A stretch of DNA of 64,000 nt from Cladocopium goreaui (lineage: Eukaryota; Sar; Dinophyceae; Suessiales; Symbiodiniaceae): contig CAMXCT020001035.1 in the NCBI GenBank assembly GCA_947184155.2, positions 553,488 to 617,487 of the forward strand. Direction: 5' to 3'. The position numbers were made by a program, and so were the translations under genes. Shown here piece by piece: positions 58,301 to 63,603 of the stretch; the stretch's first letter is position 1, and every line of letters starts with the position of its first letter. The notes beneath the pieces are model-generated. The model searched no databases. It saw nothing but the letters and a program-made list of their open reading frames with translations, and had not been told where the DNA came from.

Positions 58301-61300
58301 CCAATACTTTGGAAGTCTTTGCTCCTGCACCTTCAAGCAGCCAAAACAAAAGTGGCACCTGCAAGAATGAGTTGCAAGTTGGCAATGTGGCACATTTATT
58401 TGATTTCCACAGTTTCAGCTGCATGAGTGAACGTCATTAACATGCAAAAAACATCCCCGTGACTTAACTTTTGTATTGGAGGGGGGTGTACCCCCATGTG
58501 ATAATACATCAATTTGGGAAACCTGAGGAAATGTAAGGTTTCTTTTGGTATGGTATATTTAACATGATCTTTTCCTCTGTTGCCGGGTTCCTCCGCTTTA
58601 CTCTTGCATTCTCTATCTTTCCTCTTCTTTCATTATCTTTTGTTTCCTGTTTTCTCTTTTTGTTCCCGTAGTTTTTTTATGTCTTTTTAACCCCTTTTCT
58701 CTTTCCATTTCATTCCATTTCTTTCCTCTCAGCCTCTTTTGTTTCTCTATGTTACTCTATCCTCTCTGCTCTCTTTCTCTCTCCTCTACTCTATTCTTTC
58801 TCCTCGTTTTCTATTATAGGTTGCCGGGTTGCCGGGTCGCCGGGTTGCCGGGTCGCCGGGTCGCCGGGTTGCCGGGTACCACTGCTCCTCTTCCCTCAAG
58901 CCTTCCGCTCCGTCTCGGGCTCTGTGCTCTGGAAGCAACAAGAACTTACTGTCAATCTCCCAGACGGAAATGGGAATCAGCTCTTCACCATTCAAAGTCT
59001 CATCCTGCAGTCAGAAGAGAGAGTGTCAGAGAAGAGAGAGTCAGAGAAGAAAGAAGATCCAAGTCGTCAAGAAAGCGGGGAAGTGATCCGAATTCAGAGA
59101 TGCATGGTGATGCAGCTTCTTTCAACCCTAGCCACATTGCTCCCGCCTTCCCTCGGGTTTGGTACTTGGCCCGGATCCTGATTGCCATATCAGAAAGTAG
59201 TGAAGGGCGTGCAAGGCACAGCCCCCTTTGGTGTCCCTTCTGAAAGGTGAGCTACAAGGCGCCCGGGACGTCAGTACCTGTAGGAATGACAATGGTTTTC
59301 TCCTACCAGGATTATCCTTGAATTGAATCAATTGACAATGGCTTTCTCCGACAGGGATGATGATAGAATCCTAAATCAATTGCCAATGTCCTTCTATCTG
59401 GGCAAATCCCACAGAGACTATCCTTGAATGCTGTTAGTCCTTCTATGGTGTCTCCCACAAGGACCATCCTTGAATGCTAGATGACATTAAATGACAGGTT
59501 GCCTCGCCATATTTCCCTCTGCCTCGTTTAAATCCTCAGGATTTAGCCAAGGCAAAGCTAGTCCATAACTAAAGGCAGTCATTTAATGTCATCTAGCATT
59601 CAAGGATGGTCCTTGTGGGAGACACCATAGAAGAACATTGTCGCACCCGCCGAAACATTGGAAATATATCATCATCCTGGACCAGGCCATCATACAAAGC
59701 AATCTTCTTGAATTGATCTTCGCTCAAGCGATAACGTTTGTTTGCTCGGGCATCTTCATGCCTGAGTGATATGCTCAAAGGCATCTGAAATGAGAGTCAG
59801 CACATCAAAGCTCACATACGTAGTCTTGCACATGTCTTTGCTACAAAGTTGCCTGGGGGGCACTCTGTTCGGGGCCCGAAGTTCGGGGCCCGAAGTTCGG
59901 GGCCCGACTCTTGTGGCACAGGTATGCCGAAAAACATTTGATTACATCATCAGAGTTCACATACATGTGCTTCTACATGCCTTTGCTACAAAGTTGCCTG
60001 GGGGCACTCTGTTCGGGGCCCGAAGTTCGGGGCCCAAAGTTCGGGGCCCGAAGATAGGGGCCCGAAGTTCGGGGCCTGAAGTTCGGGGCCCGACTCTTGT
60101 GGCACAGGTATGCCAAAAAACATTTGATTACATCATCAGAGTTCACATACATGTGCTTCTACATGCCTTTGCTACAAAGTTGCCTGGGGGGCACTCTGTT
60201 CGGGGCCCGCAGTTCGGGGCCCGAAGTTCGGGGCCCGACTCTTGTGGCACAGGTATGCCAAAAAACATTTGATTACATCATCAGAATTCACTTACATGTG
60301 CTTCTGCGTACATGCCTTTGCTACAAAGTTGCCTGGGGGCACCCTGTTCGGGGCCTGAAGTTCGGGGCCCGACTCTTGTGGCATAGGTATGGAATAAGGA
60401 CACGCTGGATTGAAACCCATGTTTGCCCCCTTTTGCTGCTCTGGGATGAAGCGCGAAACCCTATCATTTAACCATACTCATAGCCCTACTTAGTAATTTT
60501 AATGTATTACCATCCCCCCCCTCTAAAAGTAGAGTTGTCCATGGGGATCAAAAAACATCAAAAAACAGTACTTGAATTCAAAAAAGTACTTTCGGGAAAA
60601 AATGTAATTTTTCTTGAAAACACAAAAAATTCATGAACTTCTACACCACCCCCCTTTACTACCAGAAGATATTTTTTAGATAGCAAATAAGAAAATGGGT
60701 TTGTATCCCTTGATTTCTTGGAAAATAATTAATAGCCTAATAAGGAAAATGGGGGGGATACAAACTAAAAATAATTAGTAGCCTAATAAGGATTGATTTT
60801 GGCGTTTTGTATAATTTAGGGTCGTTGGAGAGTCAAGGTATATACGTATATCCCTATGATACCACCATTTTGTGTCGTTCAATCTCCCGCCTCAGTGCTA
60901 GGCATCCTGCTGGGCATGGCCGCGCTACGGGATACCCTGCATCCCAATGCCTGGCAAGTGATCCAGGAACTGAAAGACGCAGGTGGGTCGTGCGGATGTC
61001 GTGCGGTGTCGGCTGTCGTTCCATGGGTACCCTCCGGTAAACATAGAAAAAACATGAACAAACATGGCCATAGACACAGTTGATTTACCCAAGTCATTTT
61101 CCATAGTCATGTTAGTTTACTAGCGGGTAATAGCTGTCTGATCCGTTCAGACCTGGTCTTTAAAAAGATGAATATCATGCATTTTAAGGGCAAACCAGCT
61201 ATGAAATGAGCAACAGATTTTTGACAAGCTGCTTTCCCGCTTTGGTACTCTCCATTGTAAATGAACGTCGCTATGGAAAATCCATGGTTTTCCTAGGGAA

Positions 61301-63603
61301 ATGATATCACGATTGGTGGATGTTCATGGATTTACCTATGGGTTTTCCATACCTATACAGTCTACACAGTCTATACAATATAATATATATATAGTGACGG
61401 ACAACTACTTAGAACATCATTTGGAAAAAATCTGAAAATCGTCGCAGCGGGGATGTTCTAAGTATGGGTTTCAAAAAAAGTAGTTAGAACATACCCAAAA
61501 CCTATACTTAGAACATTTCCAAGCTATACTTAGAACATCCCAGTGGGGAACCAATGGGAACCATATATATATGTATGTTCGAAGTATTTGTCCGTCGCTT
61601 TTAACATCATATGTGTGTGTGAACAGCGGCAGTGGTACACTGGTACACATATAGTTCCACACATTTCCACAGCACAGTTCGCAATGTGGGTTTCCACGGC
61701 ACAGTTGTCCATTGTATACATGAGGCATCTCCAAAACATTCAAAATTATACTTAATACATTAATTCATTCTAGCTCATTTTAGTATTGAAACCCTATGCT
61801 TTATGTTCTAAGTATGGTGTTCACCTAGGTATTTGTGTGTATATATGCAGATTTACCAAAGTAACAGGACATGTTCTAAGTATATGTGTGTTTTAATGTT
61901 CTAAGTATGCAAAAATCAATGGAGATGTTCTAAGTATATGTTTTTCTGATGTTCTAAGTGCGTACTTAGAAACATTTCTGATGTTCTAAGTATGGTAGTT
62001 TTGATGTTCTAAGAGGAGGTTTCGAAATTTTGGAAAATTGATGTTCTAAGTACATGTCCGTCACTATATATATATATTTATGTACATATTACCGGAGGAT
62101 CTTGCCTCTTTTTTGGTGCATCCGCCCTTGAACCATGGCATGAAGGCGAAGAGGTCTGGATGTGCACTGGTGATCATAGCACCACTGCCGCGGCTGTGGC
62201 CGATGAACTTGGGATTCCTATGAAGAATGCAACTCTGCTGGGATTTGGGATCTGCTGGGTGTGATAAAACATCTGGTTATGACTAACAGTTTGCCATGGT
62301 ATAGATGGCCCATAGAAATAGATGGTTTACCTATTAAAAATGGTGATGTTCCATGGCTATGTTAAAAAAACAGATGGTATCTCTCGCAAGATAGGTGTAT
62401 TGAATCTTGGACGGACCTGAGTTTGTACTGTGATTTCTCTCGTGTGTCAGTCAATTTGTGGGTGAGCACTGTTGAATCTGCTGAACCCATCCCCTTGGTA
62501 GAGTTTGCCACTGGCATCGTATATCCATGTGCATAGCTGTGCCATACGCTTCCCTTTTACGACTTGCTGCTTCGGCTGATTTTTGGATTGGCCAACTGAT
62601 CCAATCCATCCCCAGAGATGGACGTCTCCAGCCCCAGGGCTTCATCTCCAAAAAATATGTATGACCCTCTCCCCAACATCTCAAGATCTGATGGTATTTC
62701 AATGGAAATGGAATTTTGACTACCCAATGTTCAGAGAAATCTGAGAAACCCCTTGATTTGGGATCAGGTAAATCATGATGACCTCACTGAGTCGATGTTT
62801 TGGATTTGGGTAGCTGTCCCAAAATGACCAAACTGTTCAGTTTGGTGAAGTTATTGACCTCATAATATCTAATTCAGATTATTACAGTATTGGGAAATCA
62901 TGTTCCCCCTTCCACTAAGTGCGTCATGTTTTCACATGCCTACGTTAGCCGTTATCATCCTCTCCACCAAATTCCAGCCAATCTATTCCTCCATCCCTGA
63001 AAACAATGTCCAGCCCTAATCGTCTAACTAAGCTGTATCTCCCATCTCAGATTACCTTAGATATCAACCTCCCACTGACTGAAGACTAATCCGACCTCAT
63101 CCAATTCCCATTGCACGAGAGATCGTAACAACTACCTAAAGAGTCCATTTCAAAAGGTGAAATATATCGAAATATTTCAAACACGGTGATACAGCATCCA
63201 CTTTTGGCACGTGTTGCCAAAATATTGACCCATAAAATCATCAAACATTTGATGAAACAAATCGCCTATACCATCTATAGCATCCCCCACCAAAAAGATT
63301 CAGAACAAAGCAACTCCTAAAATGAAACAAAAAAATCACAAATTCCAGCGTGGATAGATTCCCATATCCATATCATTCCATATCCCCTTATATCTCCCCT
63401 TAGCTTTAATCAGCCAAAAGCTCCCATCCCAGGTCCGTGCGGAGTGTGCTCCAGCTCACAAGGCGGCCTTGGTGGCGGAGCTCCAGACGTCGGGGCGCCG
63501 TGTGGTCTTCGTCGGGGACGGCGTCAACGACGCCGTGGCACTGACCGCGGCGGAGGTTGGGATCGCCATCGGCGCCGGCGCCAGGCTGGCGCTGGAGGCG
63601 GCG
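33595..63603 (+). CDS. Copper-type P1B ATPase, 23 exons, 3' end outside the window
   Basis: ATP-driven heavy-metal pump of the P1B-1 (Cu+) class, an integral membrane protein. The exons join in phase to 930 codons without a stop. In order: HMA1 with GMTCAAC (Cys31, Cys34), HMA2 with GMTCAAC (Cys114, Cys117), an HMA-like stretch without CxxC (about 171-260), first membrane helix (about 294-310), NMDVL, actuator domain with TGE (496-498), the CPC metal-binding helix (626-628), phosphorylation motif DKTGT (Asp670), SEHPL (His734), TGD (853-855) and GDGVND (901-906). The last two membrane helices lie beyond 63603. ATG 33595 is the first Met in an open frame that has a stop about 57 bases upstream. 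Donors: 15 GT, 5 GA, 3 GC. Of the 22 downstream exons, 21 begin with G. Expression is probably by spliced-leader trans-splicing, as is general in dinoflagellates. Confidence 0.93.
34082..34187 (+). CDS. Cu-ATPase exon 2: HMA1 second half
   Basis: Starts [20 protein letters not shown] after AAAAG and ends ELIGFDA, phase 1 out at a GA donor (CCA before GAACCT). The GA donor is required to keep frame with exon 3. Confidence 0.9.
34436..34587 (+). CDS. Cu-ATPase exon 3: HMA2 first half
   Basis: After CCTGAG (phase 1): [18 protein letters not shown] linker, then [19 protein letters not shown] to ILDVQ. GT donor, phase 0. The CxxC is intact. Confidence 0.93.
34978..35079 (+). CDS. Cu-ATPase exon 4: HMA2 second half
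   Basis: After [27 protein letters not shown] then [16 protein letters not shown] donor, phase 0. Parallels exon 2, showing HMA1 and HMA2 arose by duplication with a shared exon plan. Confidence 0.93.
35127..36135. repeat. ATAGATATGATAGATATA tandem repeat, 1 kb, in intron 4
   Basis: About 1 kb of 15-18 bp units of the type ATAGATATGATAGATAT, ending in TA and GATA tracts. Open on both strands as runs of Ile/Asp/Tyr, but not coding. Confidence 0.97.
36390..36529 (+). CDS. Cu-ATPase exon 5: third HMA-like domain, first part, CxxC missing
   Basis: After [52 protein letters not shown]. It keeps the helix and PGIL turn of an HMA domain but has no CxxC loop. Ends in phase 2 at a GA donor (GG before GATCAT). 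The 5' boundary is the in-phase acceptor; the frame is open upstream. Confidence 0.8.
36530..37267. other. Cu-ATPase intron 5, nothing recognised
   Basis: AT-rich sequence with a pyrimidine-rich 3' end. No repeats or exons are seen. Confidence 0.6.
37268..37416 (+). CDS. Cu-ATPase exon 6: end of third HMA-like domain and linker
   Basis: After GTTCAG (phase 2): [20 protein letters not shown] then a linker through [31 protein letters not shown] is the closing strand and helix of the domain. GT donor, phase 1. Confidence 0.88.
37417..38301. other. Cu-ATPase intron 6, nothing recognised
   Basis: AT-rich, with a short TA tract at about 38205-38235. No exon is seen. Confidence 0.6.
38302..38433 (+). 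CDS. Cu-ATPase exon 7: first membrane helix
   Basis: After CTGTAG (phase 1): [43 protein letters not shown]. The hydrophobic stretch [12 protein letters not shown] is the first membrane span. GT donor, phase 1; a 7.5 kb intron with a retroelement follows. Confidence 0.9.
38730..39120. repeat. Tandem repeat of about 93-116 bp units, four copies
   Basis: TGGCGCGAAGCACATTTCGA recurs at about 38757, 38873, 38968 and 39061. Each copy is followed by GTCAAAATGTACAAA, a variable TCGGAGCACTTTTGGA block and GAGATGTTCAAAAAGTG. Short open frames on both strands follow the repeat and are not called as genes. Confidence 0.85.
39227..39560. repeat. CACTCCA microsatellite array
   Basis: About 330 bp of ACTCC/CACTCCA units, with CTCCCCA variants in the middle. 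The minus-strand frames (GVWSVECG type) are artefacts. Confidence 0.95.
39561..39780. repeat. ACTAC-type simple repeat, left flank of the retroelement
   Basis: CTACACTACACTACA, with CAACTACAACTACA variants. The same class of repeat resumes at 45070 on the other side of the retroelement. Confidence 0.9.
39799..40548 (+). CDS. Retroelement upstream reading frame, Pro/Ala/Arg-rich
   Basis: Starts [20 protein letters not shown], then a low-complexity Pro/Ser/Arg region (about residues 45-245). No domain is recognised. In another frame the sequence runs on to 40717 and ends with a Lys-rich [15 protein letters not shown] stretch, so a frameshift in this leader is possible. It could be an ORF1-like RNA-binding protein or the start of the main protein. 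Confidence 0.5.
   Translation: MEPAILTLQGVEVAGATDGSHVSLSVAAWLRLGGQVALAAPAPPGAPAAAPAAPPLPARRSPSPSRSRSRGSGSSSQGSPPRARLCPRRAPPPESSPSPSSPSAAAEFEEIPVEPEPPLPPPAHRPPARPAARGPPPAPRLPQAPGRRPTRRSHRAGRAFLLAGPPAHPSLPSRHPGPSQSPPTLLPGRGLPRSADPVGSACAIRFSRQQAPHATARRPALRHPPPPPSPPPPLLRAILSRQRGNSLAL
40757..43564 (+). CDS. Retroelement protein: RING finger and reverse transcriptase
   Basis: A 935-codon frame from ATG. Residues 76-125 form a RING finger (CCTC, then CRHAYHF..C and CPLC). A low-complexity Arg/Gly-Pro linker follows at about 345-400. The RT domain covers about 590-890: motif [16 protein letters not shown], motif [17 protein letters not shown], catalytic motif [10 protein letters not shown] at about 826-834 (codons at about 43232). 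The true frame leaves this one near 43450, so the last 35-40 residues are out of frame. Confidence 0.88.
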   Translation: MAAPRPHCDREEARAENTHNGDGDEVVLVQAFHPSATTAAGATLPDVSPAPVVLSDGEDAPPPTARTDGAHAAPTCCTCLEPLLPSGVGRRAVVYWPGCRHAYHFACLARSRAQVHPPRCPLCRHAWDPALDASLSSTCHGLHFNPFQESEPERATPPPSPRPRGAAAWRQRGPPSGIVRTDANSWLYVPLLLAATGELHEDAALAWQQATATTRWWERARQALTAAPPVPLTTLLEALHACPAAGALSSHQRLSRQAAALPPGAQAHLGWAVRHLCDPDAYVPAAGQEVLLQLYGGLHLAADLDRHSDTFRARLDPPAPIQLPADPGPVHPAVETSAPREPAIVRALAQQVARAHRPPPRRGGRGRGRGRHAAAADPAPAEPAEVPDPPPPPLPPFPNPAALLQQALRSLDDLDLAHTLRVRVSTFQGAPRRLQGVLAFALRLGLTEICDHPANTDPAQARGWKLFLLAPRMLCYRSRPGERADPSDLDRRATMFRNGQWHQLLGEAASSFHPTAPSSSVPSADARASRAASLAHQGELSAAARSLVAEPLAPLSSATLAELRNPSRRPQVRHRPLSDDVASFQPDELLHVDATRFLQNLRRARRGAAAGPSGCTNEHLRVLLESESDSRLLCDAASLLASARVPPLIMDGLRVGRLVALQKGNGRVRGLVMSDVFRRLVGRTLAQQFSAQFQEACHPFQYALSTKAGAEGLARAVRVATELDPRATVLSVDGVGAFDHVGRQSMLGSLLRSPALRPLLPYTRLFYGQDSTYLWWDSIGACHSVQQAEGGEQGDPLMPALFALAQHPALQETAATMRSGEALFAFLDDIYVISSPDRTHALYSTLRVSLRGHACIELNQGKTRIWNAAGEEPRHLPELQPADSNDRVWVGDWTLPLRRKASRSWAPPLGARNTCNMLLPRSAPNKTSFSTASHG
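43420..44979 (+). CDS. Retroelement protein continued: RT thumb, zinc knuckle and endonuclease, -1 frame
   Basis: Continues the protein from [16 protein letters not shown] (RT thumb region). A Cys/His cluster [17 protein letters not shown] lies at 44281-44332. The restriction-like endonuclease core includes [20 protein letters not shown] followed by DVTLVS (44470-44550). The frame is one base behind the upstream frame; the overlap contains a CCCC run at about 43441-43444, where loss of a single C would explain the shift. TGA is at 44977-44979. The overlap start is not a real initiation site. Confidence 0.85.
   Translation: MGRRLDSAPSAQGLQVLGTPIGSAQYVQHALTEVRTKQDLLLHRIPWVENLQAAWLLLLFCAAPRSNYLLRVLPPADTTDFAAAHDAAVAHCVSTLVAAGAALTDLQLRRAQLPLRLGGCGLRSAHRSRLAAYWASWADTLPILHSRLPLVADRLLQLLNGEARPQPPSILAASQAAQLLRNSGATVPPWESIIGGRHFSHEDRTPGDFLRGWQRDISAAQDLDELAALLSDLSPPERALLLSQAGPHSGRAVTTLPTSPEFQLGNPHFRTLLQRRLRAPLSCGPSRCRCGLTLDPHGDHRAACATTGVLRARAAPIEHAVARICREAGARVAVNVPLSRMNLAVPVTDARQIEVPANDLPLWHGAQLAVDVTLVSPLGRTGQVRHASDANPGAAILAASQRKREHTYPEFSGSRRCHLIILGLEVGGRWGEEAADFLRALAHARARTAPALLRSAAVQAYVHRWAGLLSGAAQRALAETLLELPAAAAPGVDGEPPPFAATLADVRWHERPPDSRLPR
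45067..45380. repeat. ACTAC-type simple repeat, right flank of the retroelement
   Basis: TTACACTACA, CAACTACAACTACA and ACATTACATTACA units begin directly after the A-rich end of the retroelement. Confidence 0.9.
45465..45930. repeat. ATTAAATCACC tandem array
   Basis: About 40 diverged copies of an 11-13 bp unit ATTAAATCACC, stopping just before exon 8 of the ATPase. Confidence 0.92.
45979..46037 (+). CDS. Cu-ATPase exon 8: loop between first two membrane helices
   Basis: After GTTGGAG (phase 1) reads [21 protein letters not shown] donor, phase 0. This is the only frame that keeps phase with exons 7 and 9. Another frame starting at 45962 ([17 protein letters not shown]) looks tempting but breaks phase on both sides. 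Confidence 0.7.
46632..46773 (+). CDS. Cu-ATPase exon 9: second helix and NMDVL
   Basis: After [61 protein letters not shown] and APNMDVL are family hallmarks. GT donor, phase 1. Confidence 0.95.
46774..48068. other. Cu-ATPase intron 9, nothing recognised
   Basis: AT-rich, about 1.3 kb; no repeats or exons stand out. Confidence 0.6.
48069..48116 (+). CDS. Cu-ATPase exon 10: short membrane exon
   Basis: A 48-nt exon after CTGCAAG (phase 1) reading [17 protein letters not shown] donor (CTAG before GCCGGG), phase 1. Its phases and hydrophobicity link exons 9 and 11. Confidence 0.85.
48802..48986 (+). CDS. Cu-ATPase exon 11: helix and start of actuator domain
   Basis: After TCCCAG (phase 1): [66 protein letters not shown] and GRLLE.AAK are typical. 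GT donor, phase 0. Confidence 0.93.
48987..50151. other. Cu-ATPase intron 11, nothing recognised
   Basis: AT-rich, no exon or repeat element recognised. Confidence 0.6.
50152..50261 (+). CDS. Cu-ATPase exon 12: actuator domain
   Basis: After [27 protein letters not shown] then [16 protein letters not shown], phase 2 out at GT. GDVV.ILPGE.APVDGE is conserved. The stretch up to TGE is longer than usual, so the 3' boundary is less certain. Confidence 0.85.
50707..50752 (+). CDS. Cu-ATPase exon 13: TGES motif
   Basis: A 46-nt exon after ACCGAG (phase 2) reading [17 protein letters not shown] donor (AAG before GACTGC), phase 0. TGE is the actuator-domain phosphatase motif. Confidence 0.9.
50897..51114 (+). 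CDS. Cu-ATPase exon 14: end of actuator domain and following helix
   Basis: After [80 protein letters not shown] donor, phase 2. Frames QRFAD and FVP are conserved. Confidence 0.95.
51115..52293. other. Cu-ATPase intron 14 with diverged duplicated blocks
   Basis: GGTGCTTGTATGAAAG at about 51552 recurs at about 51828. Each copy is followed by a similar 60-bp run with TTCTTGTAT and AGATC blocks. Similar CTTGCA/AGATC words fill 51480-52000. No exon is seen. Confidence 0.6.
52294..52414 (+). CDS. Cu-ATPase exon 15: lumenal loop and start of the CPC helix
   Basis: After TATGAG (phase 2): [20 protein letters not shown] then [31 protein letters not shown] leads into the CPC helix. GT donor, phase 0. 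An alternative in-phase acceptor is at GCAAG, 52269. Confidence 0.85.
53086..53232 (+). CDS. Cu-ATPase exon 16: CPC metal-binding helix
   Basis: After [57 protein letters not shown] defines Cu+ transporters among P1B pumps. The exon must end at a GA donor (CTG before GAGACC) to join DKTGT. Confidence 0.97.
53233..55193. other. Cu-ATPase intron 16 with TA microsatellites
   Basis: About 2 kb, AT-rich, with TA/TATG tracts at 53445-53590, 54770-54800 and 55080-55130. No exon is seen. Confidence 0.6.
55194..55228 (+). CDS. Cu-ATPase exon 17: phosphorylation site DKTGT
   Basis: A 35-nt exon after GCTGAG reading [11 protein letters not shown], phase 2 out at a GA donor (CCCGG before GATGGT). Asp is the residue that is phosphorylated in the transport cycle. 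Start is certain from the motif; the end is chosen by phase. Confidence 0.9.
55356..55445. repeat. CTAT and CATC microsatellite
   Basis: About 40 bp of CTAT units followed by CATC units, in intron 17. Confidence 0.95.
55920..56013 (+). CDS. Cu-ATPase exon 18: segment after the phosphorylation site
   Basis: After CACAAG (phase 2): [20 protein letters not shown] then [13 protein letters not shown] donor, phase 0. Variable in the family; accepted because both phases fit and composition is coding. Confidence 0.75.
56667..56873 (+). CDS. Cu-ATPase exon 19: nucleotide-binding domain with SEHPL
   Basis: After [26 protein letters not shown] then [17 protein letters not shown] and a variable part to FRLGDLK. 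The His in SEHPL is the conserved ATP-site residue of P1B pumps. GT donor, phase 0. Confidence 0.95.
57095..57200 (+). CDS. Cu-ATPase exon 20: nucleotide-binding domain, middle
   Basis: After [26 protein letters not shown] then [17 protein letters not shown] donor, phase 1. SIVAVQ corresponds to the T.V.V strand before the hinge. Confidence 0.88.
57392..57511. mobile_element. Foldback element with 22-23 bp arms
   Basis: Left TGTCAACCCTGGATTAATAA and right TTATTAATCCGGGGTTGACA are complementary with one mismatch. 120 bp in intron 20, no coding capacity. Confidence 0.85.
57512..59440. other. Cu-ATPase intron 20, left part
   Basis: Holds GGACGGATGGACGG blocks (57930-58075), T/C-rich sequence (58560-58800) and a GCCGGGTT tandem tract at 58820-58880. 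Open frames at 57956-58430 and 58749-59240 are low-complexity and unsupported. Confidence 0.55.
59441..59632. mobile_element. Element with perfect 55-bp inverted repeats
   Basis: 59441-59495 is the exact reverse complement of 59578-59632 (starts TTCTATGGTGTCTCCCACAA); the loop is 82 bp. Diverged direct copies of the arm precede it from about 59290. Perfect identity implies recent formation. Confidence 0.92.
59830..60395. repeat. Tandem repeat of 145-185 bp with GGGGCCCGAAGTTC subrepeats
   Basis: GCTACAAAGTTGCCTGGGGG occurs four times (about 59839, 59988, 60170, 60319). Each copy is followed by one to six GTTCGGGGCCCGAA units and then CTCTTGTGGCACAGGTATG and TTTGATTACATCATCAGA. It is open in one frame over about 500 bases, but this follows from the repeat. 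Confidence 0.93.
60896..60982 (+). CDS. Cu-ATPase exon 21: hinge strand and helix
   Basis: After CCTCAG (phase 1): [20 protein letters not shown] then [10 protein letters not shown] donor, phase 1. G.AALRD...P.A...I.EL matches the P-domain of the family. The only downstream exon that starts with T rather than G. Confidence 0.95.
61027..61130. mobile_element. Short inverted-repeat element, CCAGAGGG family
   Basis: Begins GTACCCTCCGGTAAACATAG and ends CATGTTAGTTTACTAGCGGGTAA. It lies 44 bases after exon 21 of the ATPase. Confidence 0.8.
61384..62079. mobile_element. 0.7 kb element with TATAGTGACGGACA ends and GTTCTAAGTA subrepeats
   Basis: Left end ATATATATAGTGACGGACAA, then CTACTTAGAACATC; right end GATGTTCTAAGTACATG, then TCCGTCACTATATATATA. 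At least a dozen copies of GTTCTAAGTA or its complement lie between, in both orientations. No coding capacity. Confidence 0.85.
62146..62228 (+). CDS. Cu-ATPase exon 22: TGD motif
   Basis: After CATGAAG (phase 1): [20 protein letters not shown] then LGIPMKN; GC donor (AAT before GCAACT), phase 0. TGD....A..VA...GI is the conserved P-domain motif. Confidence 0.95.
62271..62379. mobile_element. Short inverted-repeat element, diverged CCAGAGGG family
   Basis: Starts ATCTGGTTATGACTAACAG and ends GGCTATGTTAAAAAAACAGATGGTA; interior shared with 8651-8753. It lies 42 bases after exon 22. Confidence 0.7.
62380..63432. other. Cu-ATPase intron 22, right part
   Basis: AT-rich, about 1 kb, no exon or repeat recognised. 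Confidence 0.6.
63433..63603 (+). CDS. Cu-ATPase exon 23: GDGVND motif, last exon in the window
   Basis: After [65 protein letters not shown] donor, phase 0. GDGVND binds Mg2+ at the phosphorylation site. Standard GDGINDAPAL is here [10 protein letters not shown], with Pro replaced by Val. Two more membrane helices must follow beyond the window. Confidence 0.95.

Noticed and set aside
57956-59243. Open frames of 150-165 codons at 57956 and 58749
   Set aside because: Low-complexity sequence (GACGGAC, GCCGGGTT, poly-pyrimidine) in the middle of an ATPase intron; no domain, no phase match.
59830-60395. CRISPR-like array
   Set aside because: Repeat and spacer lengths are irregular, the spacers are themselves repeated, and the genome is eukaryotic.
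59830-60400. Open frames of 124-168 codons over the GGGGCCCGAA repeats
   Set aside because: Repeat-derived, with no start context or domain; inside ATPase intron 20.
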